In this document: one piece after another, positions 9,200-18,951 of the stretch
Numbering within the stretch: the first letter of the stretch is position 1
Layout of the letters: every line of letters begins with the position of its first letter
Assembly (NCBI RefSeq): GCF_025244905.1
Contig: NZ_CP104285.1
Location: 3,720,001-3,784,000, forward strand
Direction of reading: 5' to 3'
From: Enterobacter mori
GTDB lineage: Bacteria; Pseudomonadota; Gammaproteobacteria; Enterobacterales; Enterobacteriaceae
DNA: 64,000 nucleotides
Program-made: the position numbers and the translations under genes
The notes under the pieces: model-generated
The model's input: the letters and a program-made list of their open reading frames with translations, nothing else
The model's database searches: none
Told to the model about the DNA's origin: nothing

Positions 9200-11446
9200 T
9201 TAGCGGCCGCCGCGGATTAGGCCACCCATGCCGCGTCGTTCCATAAACGCTGCAACCTGGTGCCGTACTTCGGCTGCCATCTGTGCGTCCAGACTGCGTT
9301 CCGCCAACTCGCGGGCATCTTCTATTTCAATATGACGTAACAGATACTTCACGCGCGCGACAGAACGGCCGTTCATGGACAGGTGACGGAAGCCCAGGCC
9401 AATCAGGATGGCGACGCACATCGAATCGCCCGCCATTTCACCACACAGACGCAAATCAAGACCGTGCTGCTCAGCTTCACGGGCAATCATAGCGAGTGCC
9501 CGCAGCATCGCCGGATGCAGGCTGTCATAGATACTCGCGACGCGCGTGTTATTACGATCAACAGCCAGTATGTACTGCGTTAAATCGTTGGTCCCGACGG
9601 AGATAAAATCAACGCGGTTTGCCAGCTGCGGCAGCATAAAGACCATCGATGGCACTTCGAGCATCACGCCAATACGTGGTTTAGGGATCGCATAGCCGAT
9701 CATCTCTTCCACTTCACGGCCCGCACGTTCGATCAAGCGTTTTGCTTCGTCGATCTCGTCAATACTGGTGACCATCGGCAATAAAATGCTGAGGTTGCCC
9801 GTTGCCGCATTTGCACGCAGCATGGCACGAACCTGGATCAGGAAGATCTCCGGTTGGTCGAGCGTGATGCGGATCCCGCGCCAGCCCAGACACGGGTTTT
9901 CTTCACTGATTGGCATGTACGGCAGCTGTTTATCCGCCCCGACGTCAAGCGTTCGCAGCGTGACCGGTTTGTCATTAAACATCTGCAGCATCCCCTGATA
10001 CTGCGCCACCTGCTCCTCTTCTGACGGGAAGCCGCTTTGCAGCATGAACGGGATTTCAGTGCGGTATAAGCCGATACCGTCGATGCGGCTGCCGAGCTTC
10101 TCTTCGTGCTCGGGGCTTAACCCGGCGTTGAGCATGACTTTGATCCGCTCACCGCTTTTAAGCTGCGCGGGCAGGTTGACGTCATCTTCCGCCAGCTTGC
10201 TTAATTCATTCTCTTCACTAATGAGACGCTGGTATTCCTGCAGCAGAACGGGCTCAGGATCGACCAGCAGTTCACCGCGATAGCCATCCACCACCAGCGT
10301 ACGGCGGTGTAACACCGAGGGCTGGATATCGGCCCCCATGACGGTTGGAATACCGAGCGCACGCACCATGATGGCAGCATGGGAGTTGGCGGCACCATCG
10401 CGCACCACTACCCCGGCGAGCCTGTCCTGCGGTAGCTCTGCCAGCGTCGTCGCTGAAAGTTCATCTGCTACCAGCACAAACCGTTTTGGCCAGGCATTCG
10501 CGCCCTGAATGGTGTCATCAAGATGGAACAGCAAACGCTGCCCCAGCGCGCGTAAATCCCCGGCACGCTCCTTCAAATAACCATCGGTCAGTGCCGCAAA
10601 CTGCTCAGCAAATTTTTCAATGACTTTTTTAACGGCCCATTCGGCCACCGAACCTTTATCCACTTCAGCGAAAAGCTCACGGCGCAGACGCGCATCGGAA
10701 AGCAGGTGCGAATAGAGGTCAAAGATTGCCGCCGTCTCTTTTTGCGCACCCGCAGCAAAGCGTTTGCTGTAGCGCCGAAATTCGTTGGAAGCCTCTTCCA
10801 GTGCAGCGGTAAGACGCTCGCGCTCGAGCGCTTCATCAAGCGTCGAGGCCTCGTAAACCTGCTCCATCAGCGGCAACGTAGCGTCCATCCAGCCTTCGGC
10901 GATTGCCACACCCGGTGACGCCGGGAGCGCACGAATGCGCGTGTGACGATACTGACCAAACAGGGCAGCAAGCTGAGACTGAGAGAGGATGGCGGCCATC
11001 TGCGTGGCGAGCGTCACAAGGAATGACTCTTCGCTTTCATCGTACTGGCGTAGTTCCCGCTGCTGAACAACGAGAACGCCAAGCAGCTGACGACGCTGGA
11101 TAATTGGCACGCCCAGGAAGGCGCGGAAGCGTTCTTCTTTTACGGAAGGAATATATTTGAAGCTAGGGTGTTTTTGCGCATCAGCAAGGTTAATGGGTTC
11201 GGCCAGCCGACCAACCAGACCAACAATACCTTCATCAAAAGCGAGCGTAACGGTGCGGCCTCGTGGTTTTTTCAAACCACGAGTCGCCATCAGGTAATAG
11301 CAACGCCGGTCATGGTCGGCCAGATACACCGAACATACTTCGGTTTCCATCGCCAGACAGATATCAGTCACCAAAATATTCAGCGCCTCGTTCAGGCGAG
11401 GCGCGCTGGCGACCTTCTCGACTATTTCGCGCAAGCGGGTGAGCAT
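9200..11446 (-). CDS. ptsP: PTS-Ntr enzyme I (PtsP)
   Basis: First phosphoryl carrier of the nitrogen PTS: it autophosphorylates from phosphoenolpyruvate and passes phosphate to NPr and EIIA-Ntr, linking nitrogen status to potassium transport and other targets. The 748 residues equal the E. coli length. Domains in order are an N-terminal GAF domain (about 1-165), the HPr-binding and phosphohistidine domain with the active histidine in GAANSHAAIMVRALGIPTVMG (about 350-370), and a C-terminal PEP-utilising barrel with VDFISVGTNDLTQYILAVDR and LCGEMAGD. It starts 12 bases after rppH, forming the known rppH-ptsP unit. Confidence 0.98.
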   Translation of the reverse strand: MLTRLREIVEKVASAPRLNEALNILVTDICLAMETEVCSVYLADHDRRCYYLMATRGLKKPRGRTVTLAFDEGIVGLVGRLAEPINLADAQKHPSFKYIPSVKEERFRAFLGVPIIQRRQLLGVLVVQQRELRQYDESEESFLVTLATQMAAILSQSQLAALFGQYRHTRIRALPASPGVAIAEGWMDATLPLMEQVYEASTLDEALERERLTAALEEASNEFRRYSKRFAAGAQKETAAIFDLYSHLLSDARLRRELFAEVDKGSVAEWAVKKVIEKFAEQFAALTDGYLKERAGDLRALGQRLLFHLDDTIQGANAWPKRFVLVADELSATTLAELPQDRLAGVVVRDGAANSHAAIMVRALGIPTVMGADIQPSVLHRRTLVVDGYRGELLVDPEPVLLQEYQRLISEENELSKLAEDDVNLPAQLKSGERIKVMLNAGLSPEHEEKLGSRIDGIGLYRTEIPFMLQSGFPSEEEQVAQYQGMLQMFNDKPVTLRTLDVGADKQLPYMPISEENPCLGWRGIRITLDQPEIFLIQVRAMLRANAATGNLSILLPMVTSIDEIDEAKRLIERAGREVEEMIGYAIPKPRIGVMLEVPSMVFMLPQLANRVDFISVGTNDLTQYILAVDRNNTRVASIYDSLHPAMLRALAMIAREAEQHGLDLRLCGEMAGDSMCVAILIGLGFRHLSMNGRSVARVKYLLRHIEIEDARELAERSLDAQMAAEVRHQVAAFMERRGMGGLIRGGR

Positions 11447-11458
11447 GATTTGCGTAGC

Positions 11459-11989
11459 TTAACCTCTTTTACGTCGCCAGGCAGGTGCGCTTTGCGGCTT
11501 AGGCGGGATCTCCTGAAGCTGCATGACAACACTTGCGAACTCTTTCATCACCCTACGGTAAACATCGCGCTTAAATGACACGACCTGACGAACAGGATAC
11601 CAATAGCTCACCCAACGCCAGCCATCAAACTCCGGCGTACTGCTGGTTTGCATATTGATATCTGAATCGTTGCCCACCAACTGCAGAAGAAACCACTTCT
11701 GTTTCTGGCCGATACAAACCGGCTTTGTGTCCCAACGCACCAAACGTTTCGGTAACTTGTAACGCAACCAGTTGCGGGTCGAAGCCAGGATGCGAACATC
11801 TTTTCGGCTTAAACCGACCTCTTCAAACAGCTCCCGGTACATCGCTTGTTCTGGGGACTCTCCTGGATTGATCCCGCCTTGCGGGAATTGCCAGGAGTGC
11901 TGACCATATCGACGGGCCCACATGACCTGACCCAGACGATTACAAATTACTATTCCTACGTTCGGGCGGTAGCCATCGTCATCAATCAC
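11459..11989 (-). CDS. rppH: RNA pyrophosphohydrolase RppH (NudH)
   Basis: Nudix hydrolase that removes pyrophosphate from the 5' end of triphosphorylated mRNAs, exposing them to RNase E. It has 176 residues, as in E. coli. The Nudix box [22 protein letters not shown] (about 38-59) carries the metal-binding REL-EE core. The protein begins [21 protein letters not shown] as expected. It is the first gene of the rppH-ptsP operon, and its start codon faces the long regulatory gap before mutH. Confidence 0.98.
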   Translation of the reverse strand: MIDDDGYRPNVGIVICNRLGQVMWARRYGQHSWQFPQGGINPGESPEQAMYRELFEEVGLSRKDVRILASTRNWLRYKLPKRLVRWDTKPVCIGQKQKWFLLQLVGNDSDINMQTSSTPEFDGWRWVSYWYPVRQVVSFKRDVYRRVMKEFASVVMQLQEIPPKPQSAPAWRRKRG

Positions 11990-12149
11990 CGGACTACCCC
12001 AAACTAAACCTTATATATGAATGATTGTTTCACACTACAGGGAGGCGGTAAACCACTCTCTTACAGGCTTGCAACCTAATAACATTTGAATAACTCACAA
12101 ATATGTGGGGAGTTATAAACAGATTAGGGACCGTAAGGGCAATTTTATT

Positions 12150-12630
12150 CACCTTTTCTGTGGATATAGTTGTGAAGAAGTATGGAATTACCGATGAACA
12201 ACCTGAATCTTCGTTTAGAGCCGATTACACCGCTCATTATAAAAAACACTATTTTTCATTATGTTAGACCTTTAATTATTGATACCAGAACGGATAACGT
12301 GACGATCATCACATCAGCGATCGTTGTACTGATGAAAGATCGAACAGCGTCGGTTTTATCCACAGATTGTGCCAATAAGTTAGGCACAATTTGTCTGAAA
12401 ATTCGATTTTCGTCGCACGTCAAGGCTGTAAATCGAAACAGTAGTGTGGGTTATTCCCAGTTATCCCACTTTTCTGTGGATAACAGGGTGTAAGATCCTG
12501 TTTATTGTCAGTGACCAGATTTGAACAACCTGGTTTTTGCCGCGGGCATCATAATTTTTCAGTAGTAAAAAAAACCTATAAATCATACACATGGATTATT
12601 CGTACAGAAAACGGTAGACTCTATCCACAA
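12150..12630. promoter_or_regulatory. DARS2: Cluster of DnaA boxes in the rppH-mutH gap, probable DARS2
   Basis: The 684-base gene-free stretch between rppH and mutH holds perfect DnaA boxes TTATCCACA at 12356-12364 (plus) and 12475-12483 (minus). It also holds one-mismatch boxes at 12159-12167 (minus) and 12621-12629 (plus). A degenerate plus-strand copy (TTATCCCAC, 12461-12469) faces the 12475 box across 5 bases. In E. coli this same interval (formerly ygdP-mutH) is DARS2, a site that promotes exchange of ADP for ATP on DnaA and so supports replication initiation. Position plus box density makes the assignment strong. IHF and Fis sites are required in E. coli, but I did not identify them here. 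Confidence 0.85.
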
Positions 12631-12673
12631 GGGATAATTTCTTAGTTTATTTTTTAATCAGAAGGTTACCGTA

Positions 12674-13366
12674 ATGCTTCCGCTTGCTCCCTTGCTTACT
12701 CCCCCCTCCAGCGAAACCGAGTTGCTGACTCAGGCGCAGCGCCTGGCAGGCTATTCGCTTGGCGAGCTGGCGGCAATGGCGGGTCTACCGATCCCTGACG
12801 ATCTGAAAAGAGACAAGGGCTGGATCGGCATGCTGTTGGAACTGTGGTTAGGTGCCAGCGCGGGCAGTAAGCCAGAACAAGATTTCGCCGCGCTGGGCGT
12901 AGAGTTAAAAACGATCCCCATCGACCGGCAGGGAAGACCGCTGGAAACCACGTTTGTCTGCGTGGCGCCGTTGACCGGCAATACCGGCGTAACCTGGGAA
13001 ACCAGCCACGTACGTCATAAACTGAAACGCGTACTGTGGGTTCCGGTAGAAGGTGAACGGCAGATCCCGCTAGCCGAACGGCGGGTGGGCGCGCCGCTGC
13101 TCTGGAGCCCTGATGAAGATGAAGAACAGCAGTTGCGTCTGGACTGGGAAGAGTTAATGGACATGATCGTCCTTGGGCAAGTTGAGCGCATCACCGCCCG
13201 TCATGGTGAGGTGTTGCAGCTGCGTCCGAAGGCGGCCAACAGCAAGGCCCTTACCGAAGCAATCGGCGCTCATGGCGAGCCGATCCTGACGTTGCCTCGC
13301 GGCTTTTATCTCAAAAAGAATTTCACAGGCACGCTGCTCGCACGCCATTTCTTACTAAAAACGTAG
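12674..13366 (+). CDS. mutH: DNA mismatch repair endonuclease MutH
   Basis: Endonuclease that nicks the unmethylated strand at hemimethylated GATC sites after activation by MutS and MutL. The product has 230 residues (229 in E. coli). The catalytic DxE/K set is intact in [11 protein letters not shown], giving Asp70, Glu77 and Lys79, the E. coli positions. The conserved [12 protein letters not shown] loop and the C-terminal [12 protein letters not shown] segment are present. The ATG at 12674 follows AGAAGG at suitable spacing. The upstream region is the DnaA-box cluster, so mutH lies beside a replication-control site. Confidence 0.98.
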   Translation: MLPLAPLLTPPSSETELLTQAQRLAGYSLGELAAMAGLPIPDDLKRDKGWIGMLLELWLGASAGSKPEQDFAALGVELKTIPIDRQGRPLETTFVCVAPLTGNTGVTWETSHVRHKLKRVLWVPVEGERQIPLAERRVGAPLLWSPDEDEEQQLRLDWEELMDMIVLGQVERITARHGEVLQLRPKAANSKALTEAIGAHGEPILTLPRGFYLKKNFTGTLLARHFLLKT

Positions 13367-13495
13367 ATTTTTAACGAATTTTGCGAGCTATCAAACATAA
13401 TCACCTGGTTTTTAAGATTTTACTACTTCCTGCTTTCGTCATATCAGGTTATTACTACACTATGATTTAATACAAGCCAGGTGAGGACGATAACG

Positions 13496-13714
13496 ATGAA
13501 AAAATGGGCAGTGTTAATTTCTGCAGTCGGGTTGGCGTTTGCGGTATCGGGCTGTAGCAGTGATTATGTTATGTCTACAAAAGATGGTCGGATGATCCTG
13601 ACCGATGGTAAACCCGAAGTCGACGACGATACCGGGCTGGTGAGTTACCGCGACCCGGCAGGGAATAAAATGCAGATTAACCGCGACGAAGTCTCGCAAA
13701 TTATCGAGCGCTAA
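13496..13714 (+). CDS. ygdR: YgdR, DUF903 small lipoprotein
   Basis: A 72-residue lipoprotein of the YgdI/YgdR family. The ATG at 13496 is chosen because it gives the E. coli N terminus [20 protein letters not shown], with the lipobox Cys at 20, and is preceded by GAGG at 9 bases. An in-frame ATG at 13481 would add five residues without a better ribosome site. The mature part ([24 protein letters not shown], followed by a short beta-barrel SH3-like DUF903 fold) is highly conserved. Function is unknown; it is expected at the outer-membrane inner face. It is followed by its own terminator. Confidence 0.95.
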   Translation: MKKWAVLISAVGLAFAVSGCSSDYVMSTKDGRMILTDGKPEVDDDTGLVSYRDPAGNKMQINRDEVSQIIER

Positions 13715-13722
13715 ACCCGTTA

Positions 13723-13748
13723 AAGGTCAGTCGCTTGCTGGCCTTTTT
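13723..13748 (+). terminator. Rho-independent terminator of ygdR
   Basis: An AAGGTCAG / CTGGCCTT stem (8 pairs, one G-T), a 7-base loop and a T-run lie immediately after the ygdR stop. Confidence 0.9.
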
Positions 13749-13846
13749 GATTTTTCCCTTCCCCTTTTGCTTCCCCTCTGCCATGTTTATATTCCTTTGT
13801 CGGGAAGTTCCTGACGCGTCTGTATGTTTAATAAAGGAAGCCGGCT

Positions 13847-14887
13847 ATGCATTATCACCGTATCCCCCATAGCGCTCTGGAGATAAGCCAACTGGGGTTG
13901 GGCACGATGACATTTGGTGAACAAAACAGCGAAGCCGATGCCCATGCACAACTCGATTACGCCGTCAGCCAGGGCATTAACCTGATTGACGTTGCAGAGA
14001 TGTACCCTGTTCCTCCCCGGCCGGAAACGCAGGGCCTCACTGAAACTTATGTGGGAAACTGGCTGGCAAAACGCGGCAATCGCGAAAAGCTCGTTATCGC
14101 CTCAAAAGTCAGCGGCCCTTCACGTAATAACGATGCCGGGATCCGCCCAAACCAGATCCTCGATCGTAAGAATATTCGCGCCGCGCTGGATGCCAGCCTG
14201 AAGCGTCTGCAAACAGACTATCTCGATCTCTACCAGGTACACTGGCCGCAGCGCCCGACTAACTGCTTTGGCAAGCTCGGCTACAGCTGGAACGAGAGCG
14301 CGCCCGCCGTTACGCTGCTGGAAACGCTGGAAGCGCTGACAGAGTGCCAGCGCGCGGGGAAAATCCGCTACATTGGCGTGTCTAACGAAACGGCATTTGG
14401 CGTGATGCGTTATCTGCACCTTGCCGATAAACACGATCTTCCGCGCATCGTCACCATTCAGAATCCGTACAGCCTGCTTAACCGCAGCTATGAGGTCGGT
14501 CTGGCGGAAGTGACGCAGTATGAAGAGGTGGAGCTGCTGGCCTATTCCTGTCTCGGCTTCGGCACGCTAACGGGCAAATACCTGAACGGCGCGAAGCCTG
14601 CCGGGGCACGTAACACGCTCTTCAGCCGCTTTACCCGCTACAGCGGTGAGCAAACGCAGAAAGCCGTAGCGGCCTATGTGGATATCGCGAAGCGTCACGG
14701 TCTTGACCCTGCTCAGATGGCGCTGGCCTTCGTGCGTCGACAGCCGTTTGTTGCCAGCACCCTGCTGGGCGCGACCACTATGGAACAGTTGAAAACCAAT
14801 ATTGAGAGTTTCAACCTGAACCTGAGTGAAGAGGTGTTAGCGGAGATTGAAGCGGTGCATCAGGTTTATACTTATCCTGCACCGTAG
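13847..14887 (+). CDS. tas: Aldo/keto reductase Tas
   Basis: NADP(H)-dependent aldo/keto reductase, 346 residues as in E. coli, where extra copies suppress tyrosine auxotrophy. The family features are visible: the N-terminal strand SQLGLGTMTFGE, the Asp/Tyr part of the tetrad in NLIDVAEMYP, the Lys in VIASKV and the His in YQVHWPQRP. The C-terminal GATTMEQLKTNIESFNL segment is the usual cofactor-phosphate region. It is a single gene with its own ribosome site (AAAGGAAG) and is followed by a REP pair. The physiological substrate is not known. Confidence 0.95.
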   Translation: MHYHRIPHSALEISQLGLGTMTFGEQNSEADAHAQLDYAVSQGINLIDVAEMYPVPPRPETQGLTETYVGNWLAKRGNREKLVIASKVSGPSRNNDAGIRPNQILDRKNIRAALDASLKRLQTDYLDLYQVHWPQRPTNCFGKLGYSWNESAPAVTLLETLEALTECQRAGKIRYIGVSNETAFGVMRYLHLADKHDLPRIVTIQNPYSLLNRSYEVGLAEVTQYEEVELLAYSCLGFGTLTGKYLNGAKPAGARNTLFSRFTRYSGEQTQKAVAAYVDIAKRHGLDPAQMALAFVRRQPFVASTLLGATTMEQLKTNIESFNLNLSEEVLAEIEAVHQVYTYPAP

Positions 14888-14898
14888 CCTGATGCTTT

Positions 14899-14973
14899 TG
14901 CCCGGTGGCGCTACGCTTACCGGGCCTACACGTATTCAAACGTAGGCCGGGTCAGGCGAAGCCGCCACCCGGC
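14899..14973. repeat. REP pair (BIME) between tas and lplT
   Basis: Two inverted REP-type palindromes. The first is GCCCGGT...ACCGGGC (about 14900-14925) and the second is GCCGGGT...ACCCGGC (14946-14973), facing each other between convergent genes. This is the BIME arrangement typical of enterobacterial intergenic ends. Confidence 0.85.
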
Positions 14974-14981
14974 TATACTTA

Positions 14982-16175
14982 TCAACACCGACGCTGCCAG
15001 ATCCATAACCCCGCAATCGCCAGCGCAAACAGCGCGCCAAACCCAACGCCAATAGCCACTACCGGCACACCCACTTTCACCGCCAGAGAATAAAGCCCCA
15101 GCATCAGCAGCATCGCTACGTTTTCGCCAAGATTTTGCACGGCAATGGCATTTCCGGCCCCCACGGTCTGCTTTCCGCGCTCCTGCAAAAGCGCATTTAG
15201 CGGCACCACAAAGAAACCGCCCAGTATACCAATCAGGATAAGCAGCACGTACGCTGGCAATAACGCATGCTGGAGTGAGAAGAACAGCACGCCGACACCG
15301 ATTAAAATCCCTGCTGGCATACAGCGCGCAACGGTCTCAAGCGTGACCAGTTTCGCCGCAGCCCCTGCCCCGACGACAATCCCCACAGCGACCATTGCAT
15401 TCAGGTAGGTTGGCGTTGCGTTGTCGGTGATCCCCAGCGCCATCGGTACCCACAGCACCAGCAGGAAACGTAGCGTGACGCCCGCCCCCCAGAACATACT
15501 GGTTCCCATCAATGAGAAACGCGTTTCACCGTTGCGCCACAGTACGCTGCAGGCGTTAAAGAAGCTGCCGGTCATCGGCCCAAAACGCCAGGACTGACCC
15601 GGACGCGCCACCGGCAGTCCGGGAATAAACAGGTTCGCGACAACCGCCCCGCCGTATACCACCGCACAAACGCCCAGTGCCGCCAGCACATGCCAGTCCG
15701 CCAGTACACCGCCCGCCACGGACCCGAGCAGAATCGCCGCGATAGTAGAGGACTCCATCAGACCGTTGGCTTTCACCAGCTTATCGCCCGTCGTCAGCTC
15801 GCCCAGGATGCCATACTTCGCCGGAGAGTAAGATGCCGCGCCAATGCCTACCAGCGTATAGCCGATAAACGGGTTGATACCAAAGCAGATACTTGCCGCG
15901 CCCAACAGCTTCAGTCCGTTGGCGAACATCATCACCCGACCTTTAGGGAAGCTGTCCGCCACCTGCCCCACAAACGGCGCGAAAATAATGTAAGCACCCA
16001 CAAACACCATCTGGAGGATCGGCTGGCTCCAGTCGGGGTAAAACTCGGCCTTGAGCAACGCCAGCGTGGCAAACAACAGTGCGTTATCACCGAACGCAGA
16101 AAGAAACTGCGCGGCGATAACCGCTATCATGCCCTTCGACCGGAGTGAGTAGTTAGTGTGTGCTGACTCATGCAT
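14982..16175 (-). CDS. lplT: Lysophospholipid transporter LplT
   Basis: Inner-membrane flippase of the major facilitator superfamily that brings lysophospholipids to the cytoplasmic face for reacylation by Aas. It has 397 residues, as in E. coli, with about twelve membrane segments. The start [27 protein letters not shown] matches the family. The ATG at 16175 overlaps the last 8 bases of aas, so the two proteins are translated from one message and act in sequence. Confidence 0.96.
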   Translation of the reverse strand: MHESAHTNYSLRSKGMIAVIAAQFLSAFGDNALLFATLALLKAEFYPDWSQPILQMVFVGAYIIFAPFVGQVADSFPKGRVMMFANGLKLLGAASICFGINPFIGYTLVGIGAASYSPAKYGILGELTTGDKLVKANGLMESSTIAAILLGSVAGGVLADWHVLAALGVCAVVYGGAVVANLFIPGLPVARPGQSWRFGPMTGSFFNACSVLWRNGETRFSLMGTSMFWGAGVTLRFLLVLWVPMALGITDNATPTYLNAMVAVGIVVGAGAAAKLVTLETVARCMPAGILIGVGVLFFSLQHALLPAYVLLILIGILGGFFVVPLNALLQERGKQTVGAGNAIAVQNLGENVAMLLMLGLYSLAVKVGVPVVAIGVGFGALFALAIAGLWIWQRRC

Positions 16176-18327
16176 TTTGCTGTTCCGCCTCTTCCACCAT
16201 GCCCTTGAGGGTCACGAAATCGGGCTTACCGCTACCCAGCACCGGAAGCTGTTTGAGGTAGCGAATATCACGCGGCACGGCCAGTTCAGGGATACCATGC
16301 TCGCGCGCATGCTTAAGCAACGCGTCACGCTTAAGCTCACTGTCAGTGGTGAAGAGCACCAGCGCCTCACCTTTGCTGACATCGTTCTTCACGACCGTGG
16401 CGTGCAGTTTGTCAGCGGAGACCGCTGTTGCCAGCGTCTCCACCATTTCAAGGGAGACCATTTCGCCCGCAATTTTAGCGAAGCGTTTTGCACGTCCCTG
16501 GATCTGCACAAAGCCCTGCTCGTCGAAGCGAACAATATCACCCGTGTCATACCAGCCGGTCTCAACGTCCCCGTTGACGTTTTCCGCCGTTGGCGCTTCG
16601 AGCACGCCTGGGTTTTCTACGCGGAGATAGCCGTTCATCACGTTGGGTCCTTTCAGCTGCAGGCGACCGCCCTCTTCAATCCCCGGTACCGCAAGCAGGC
16701 GCGCATCCATCCCCGGCAGAATACGGCCAACCGTCCCCGGTTTCGCCGCCATCGGCACGTTGATAGAGACCACCGGCGCGCACTCCGTGACGCCGTAGCC
16801 TTCCAGGATACGCAGGCCAAACTTGTCCTGCCAAATCTGCCGCGTGCTGTCCTGCAGTTTTTCCGCACCGGCAACCACATAGCGCACGCGGAAGAAATCA
16901 TACGGATTGGCAAAGCGCGCATAGTGGCCAAGGAACGTTGACGTGCCGAACAGCACGGTACAGTTACGGTCATAAACCAGCTCCGGCACAATGCGGTAGT
17001 GGAGCGGGCTTGGGTAAAGGAACACTTCGGCACCGGTCAGCAGCGGCGTAAAGAGACCGACGGTCAGGCCGAAAGAGTGGAACAGCGGCAGCGCGGACAT
17101 AAAGCGATCGTTAGCGGTAAAGTCGGCAATCGTTTTGATCTGCTCTACGTTCGCCAGAATGCTTTTGTGACTGTGAACAACGCCTTTCGGGTTGCCCTCA
17201 GAGCCGGAGGTAAAAAGGATAATCGCATCATCTTCCGGCTGCTGTTTGACCTGCGCCAGGCGCGGCGCGAGCAGGTGAGCAAAAATCCACAGCTTGTCGA
17301 GCGTCGTGACGTCCGCTTTCAAATCTTCCAGGAAGACCCAGCGCACCTGGGTAAGCTGCTCCGGCAGGTGCCAGAGCTTGCCTTTGTCCAGGAACTGACG
17401 GGAAGTGAAGACGGTATTAATCTGGGCGGCAGTGATGGCGCTGGTAAGCCCTTTCACACCCGCCGTGTAGTTCATCATCGCCGGAATACGCCCGCGAGAT
17501 ACGGCACCAAAGATCACCGCGGCGCTGATCCCGGCGTTAGGCAGCATCAGGCCGATTTTTTCGCCCCGCTTGCTGTACTTCTCAAGAATACGGCCCACGA
17601 ACAGGGTTTTGGTCAGCAGTTTGCGATAGGTGTCCGGGGTGAAGTTGATGTCTTCAATGCAGTTTTTCTTCGCGCCGTAGCGGTACTGCGCCGAGAGCAG
17701 AGATTCGTACAACGTCTCGCGCGGACGGACGGCCATGCGCGCTTCCATCATTATCTGATGCAGCATTTCACCGGCGATTTTACGACGATCGCGCGCGCGC
17801 GGCGCTTCCGGCATAGGGAGCGTTGTGGGTGGCAGAATATGCAGGGTAATTTTGGGGAACAGGCGCTGCTTCACCAACCCCTTCAGGCGGCTGAAATGGG
17901 TCAGTTCTGCGCCATCAATGCGCAGCGGCACCACGGTGGCCTGTGACTTCGCCGCGACAAAACCGGCTCCGTCATAAATTTTCATCAGCGAGCCGGTCAC
18001 GGAAATTCGCCCTTCGGGGAAAATGACCACCGGACGCCCCTGCTCAACCAGACGTACCAGATGTTTGATCATCATCGGTTTTGTTGGGTCGAGCGGAACA
18101 AAATCAATCAGCGGCGCCAGCCAGCGCATGTACCATTTTTGGCTGATGGAGCTGTAGACCGCGAAGACTGGCCGCACGGGTAAAAACAGCGCCAGCAATA
18201 TGCCATCAAGAAAAGAAACGTGGTTCGGCGTGATAAGAACGCGTTCGCCATAAAGTGCCTGAGCTTCGCCCGTGACGCGGAGACGGAAGAGAATACGGAA
18301 CAGTGTGCGGAAGAACCCAAAAAGCAT
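16168..18327 (-). CDS. aas: Bifunctional acyl-ACP synthetase / 2-acylglycerophosphoethanolamine acyltransferase
   Basis: Inner-membrane enzyme of 719 residues (as in E. coli) that reacylates 2-acyl-lysophosphatidylethanolamine delivered by LplT. The N-terminal acyltransferase domain (about 1-190) shows NHVSFLDG (HX4D) and [12 protein letters not shown]. The C-terminal AMP-binding domain (about 230-700) shows the P-loop [18 protein letters not shown], then [12 protein letters not shown] and GWYDTGDIV. It is the first gene of the aas-lplT unit. The upstream 620 bases to galR contain two sRNA genes rather than a long aas leader. Confidence 0.97.
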   Translation of the reverse strand: MLFGFFRTLFRILFRLRVTGEAQALYGERVLITPNHVSFLDGILLALFLPVRPVFAVYSSISQKWYMRWLAPLIDFVPLDPTKPMMIKHLVRLVEQGRPVVIFPEGRISVTGSLMKIYDGAGFVAAKSQATVVPLRIDGAELTHFSRLKGLVKQRLFPKITLHILPPTTLPMPEAPRARDRRKIAGEMLHQIMMEARMAVRPRETLYESLLSAQYRYGAKKNCIEDINFTPDTYRKLLTKTLFVGRILEKYSKRGEKIGLMLPNAGISAAVIFGAVSRGRIPAMMNYTAGVKGLTSAITAAQINTVFTSRQFLDKGKLWHLPEQLTQVRWVFLEDLKADVTTLDKLWIFAHLLAPRLAQVKQQPEDDAIILFTSGSEGNPKGVVHSHKSILANVEQIKTIADFTANDRFMSALPLFHSFGLTVGLFTPLLTGAEVFLYPSPLHYRIVPELVYDRNCTVLFGTSTFLGHYARFANPYDFFRVRYVVAGAEKLQDSTRQIWQDKFGLRILEGYGVTECAPVVSINVPMAAKPGTVGRILPGMDARLLAVPGIEEGGRLQLKGPNVMNGYLRVENPGVLEAPTAENVNGDVETGWYDTGDIVRFDEQGFVQIQGRAKRFAKIAGEMVSLEMVETLATAVSADKLHATVVKNDVSKGEALVLFTTDSELKRDALLKHAREHGIPELAVPRDIRYLKQLPVLGSGKPDFVTLKGMVEEAEQQNA

Positions 18328-18422
18328 TTCAACTCCCTTTGCCAGCCAGTATTAAGGGTTGATAGTAAATGGTGGCAGATTACACGAGAAGTGGGGAGGG
18401 AGCGACAGCAAAAACGGAGGCG

Positions 18423-18508
18423 AAAAAAAACCTGCGCATCCGCGCAGGTTGGTGCAAGAGATGAGTACGAAACCGTACTAAGAATTCTCACCAATCAATA
18501 CCTCTGGG
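18423..18508 (-). ncRNA. omrA: Small regulatory RNA OmrA
   Basis: Read on the minus strand, the RNA begins CCCAGAGGTATTGATTGGTG, the conserved OmrA 5' end. It ends in a CCTGCGC/GCGCAGG terminator stem followed by T8. About 86 nt, close to the 88 nt of E. coli OmrA. In E. coli OmrA and OmrB are activated by EnvZ-OmpR and act with Hfq through their shared 5' end to repress outer-membrane and other mRNAs (ompT, cirA, fecA, csgD, ompR). The aas-galR location is the E. coli one. Confidence 0.95.
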
Positions 18509-18624
18509 ATCTTGATTGTGGCCGTTCACCCGGCGCTTCGCCAGTGAGAAAACGCAAGGGAATGAGCCTAAGTGCAACCAGGTGTGTATATTCTCTTTTG
18601 CTGTTACAGGTTGAACTTACAGGC

Positions 18625-18707
18625 AAAAAAAAACCTGCGTATAAACGCAGGTTGGTGTAAATCGTGTTAATCAACCGGAGTTGATTCCACCTATCAATAC
18701 CTCTGGG
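18625..18707 (-). ncRNA. omrB: Small regulatory RNA OmrB
   Basis: Paralogue of OmrA, about 83 nt on the minus strand. Its 5' end CCCAGAGGTATTGATAGGTG differs from OmrA by one base in the first twenty. The middle is unrelated, and the end is a CCTGCGT/ACGCAGG stem followed by a T-run. The two RNAs are in tandem, each with its own terminator. The 5' seed identity indicates a shared target set, and the divergent middles allow individual targets. Confidence 0.95.
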
Positions 18708-18917
18708 ATCTCGACTCTATCAACCCCGACATTGCCCTCGCTACCGGACAATCGCAACAGCCTGAGGCAAAGTGTAACTAAAGGTTCTAATTGACATTAT
18801 TTTGACATGTCTGCCCGTGTAACGATTACACTATCAGGGGTGTGCTACGTCACGTTTGGCGAGGGTGCTGCCCCGCTCCCCTTGAATGCGTGCCGCTTTT
18901 CCGTAACACTAGTTAGT

Positions 18918-18933
18918 GTGTAAACGCTTACCC
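18918..18933. promoter_or_regulatory. GalR/GalS-type operator before galR
   Basis: GTGTAAACGCTTACCC, 18 bases before the galR start, matches the gal operator form (GTGNAANC then GNTTNCAC) at most positions and contains the CG centre typical of LacI/GalR proteins. It suggests autoregulation of galR. Confidence 0.65.
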
Positions 18934-18951
18934 CTAATAAGAAGGTAATAA

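Noticed and set aside
12182..12493. A 103-codon plus-strand frame in the rppH-mutH gap
   Set aside because: It lies across the DnaA-box cluster, has no convincing ribosome site and no recognisable protein features.
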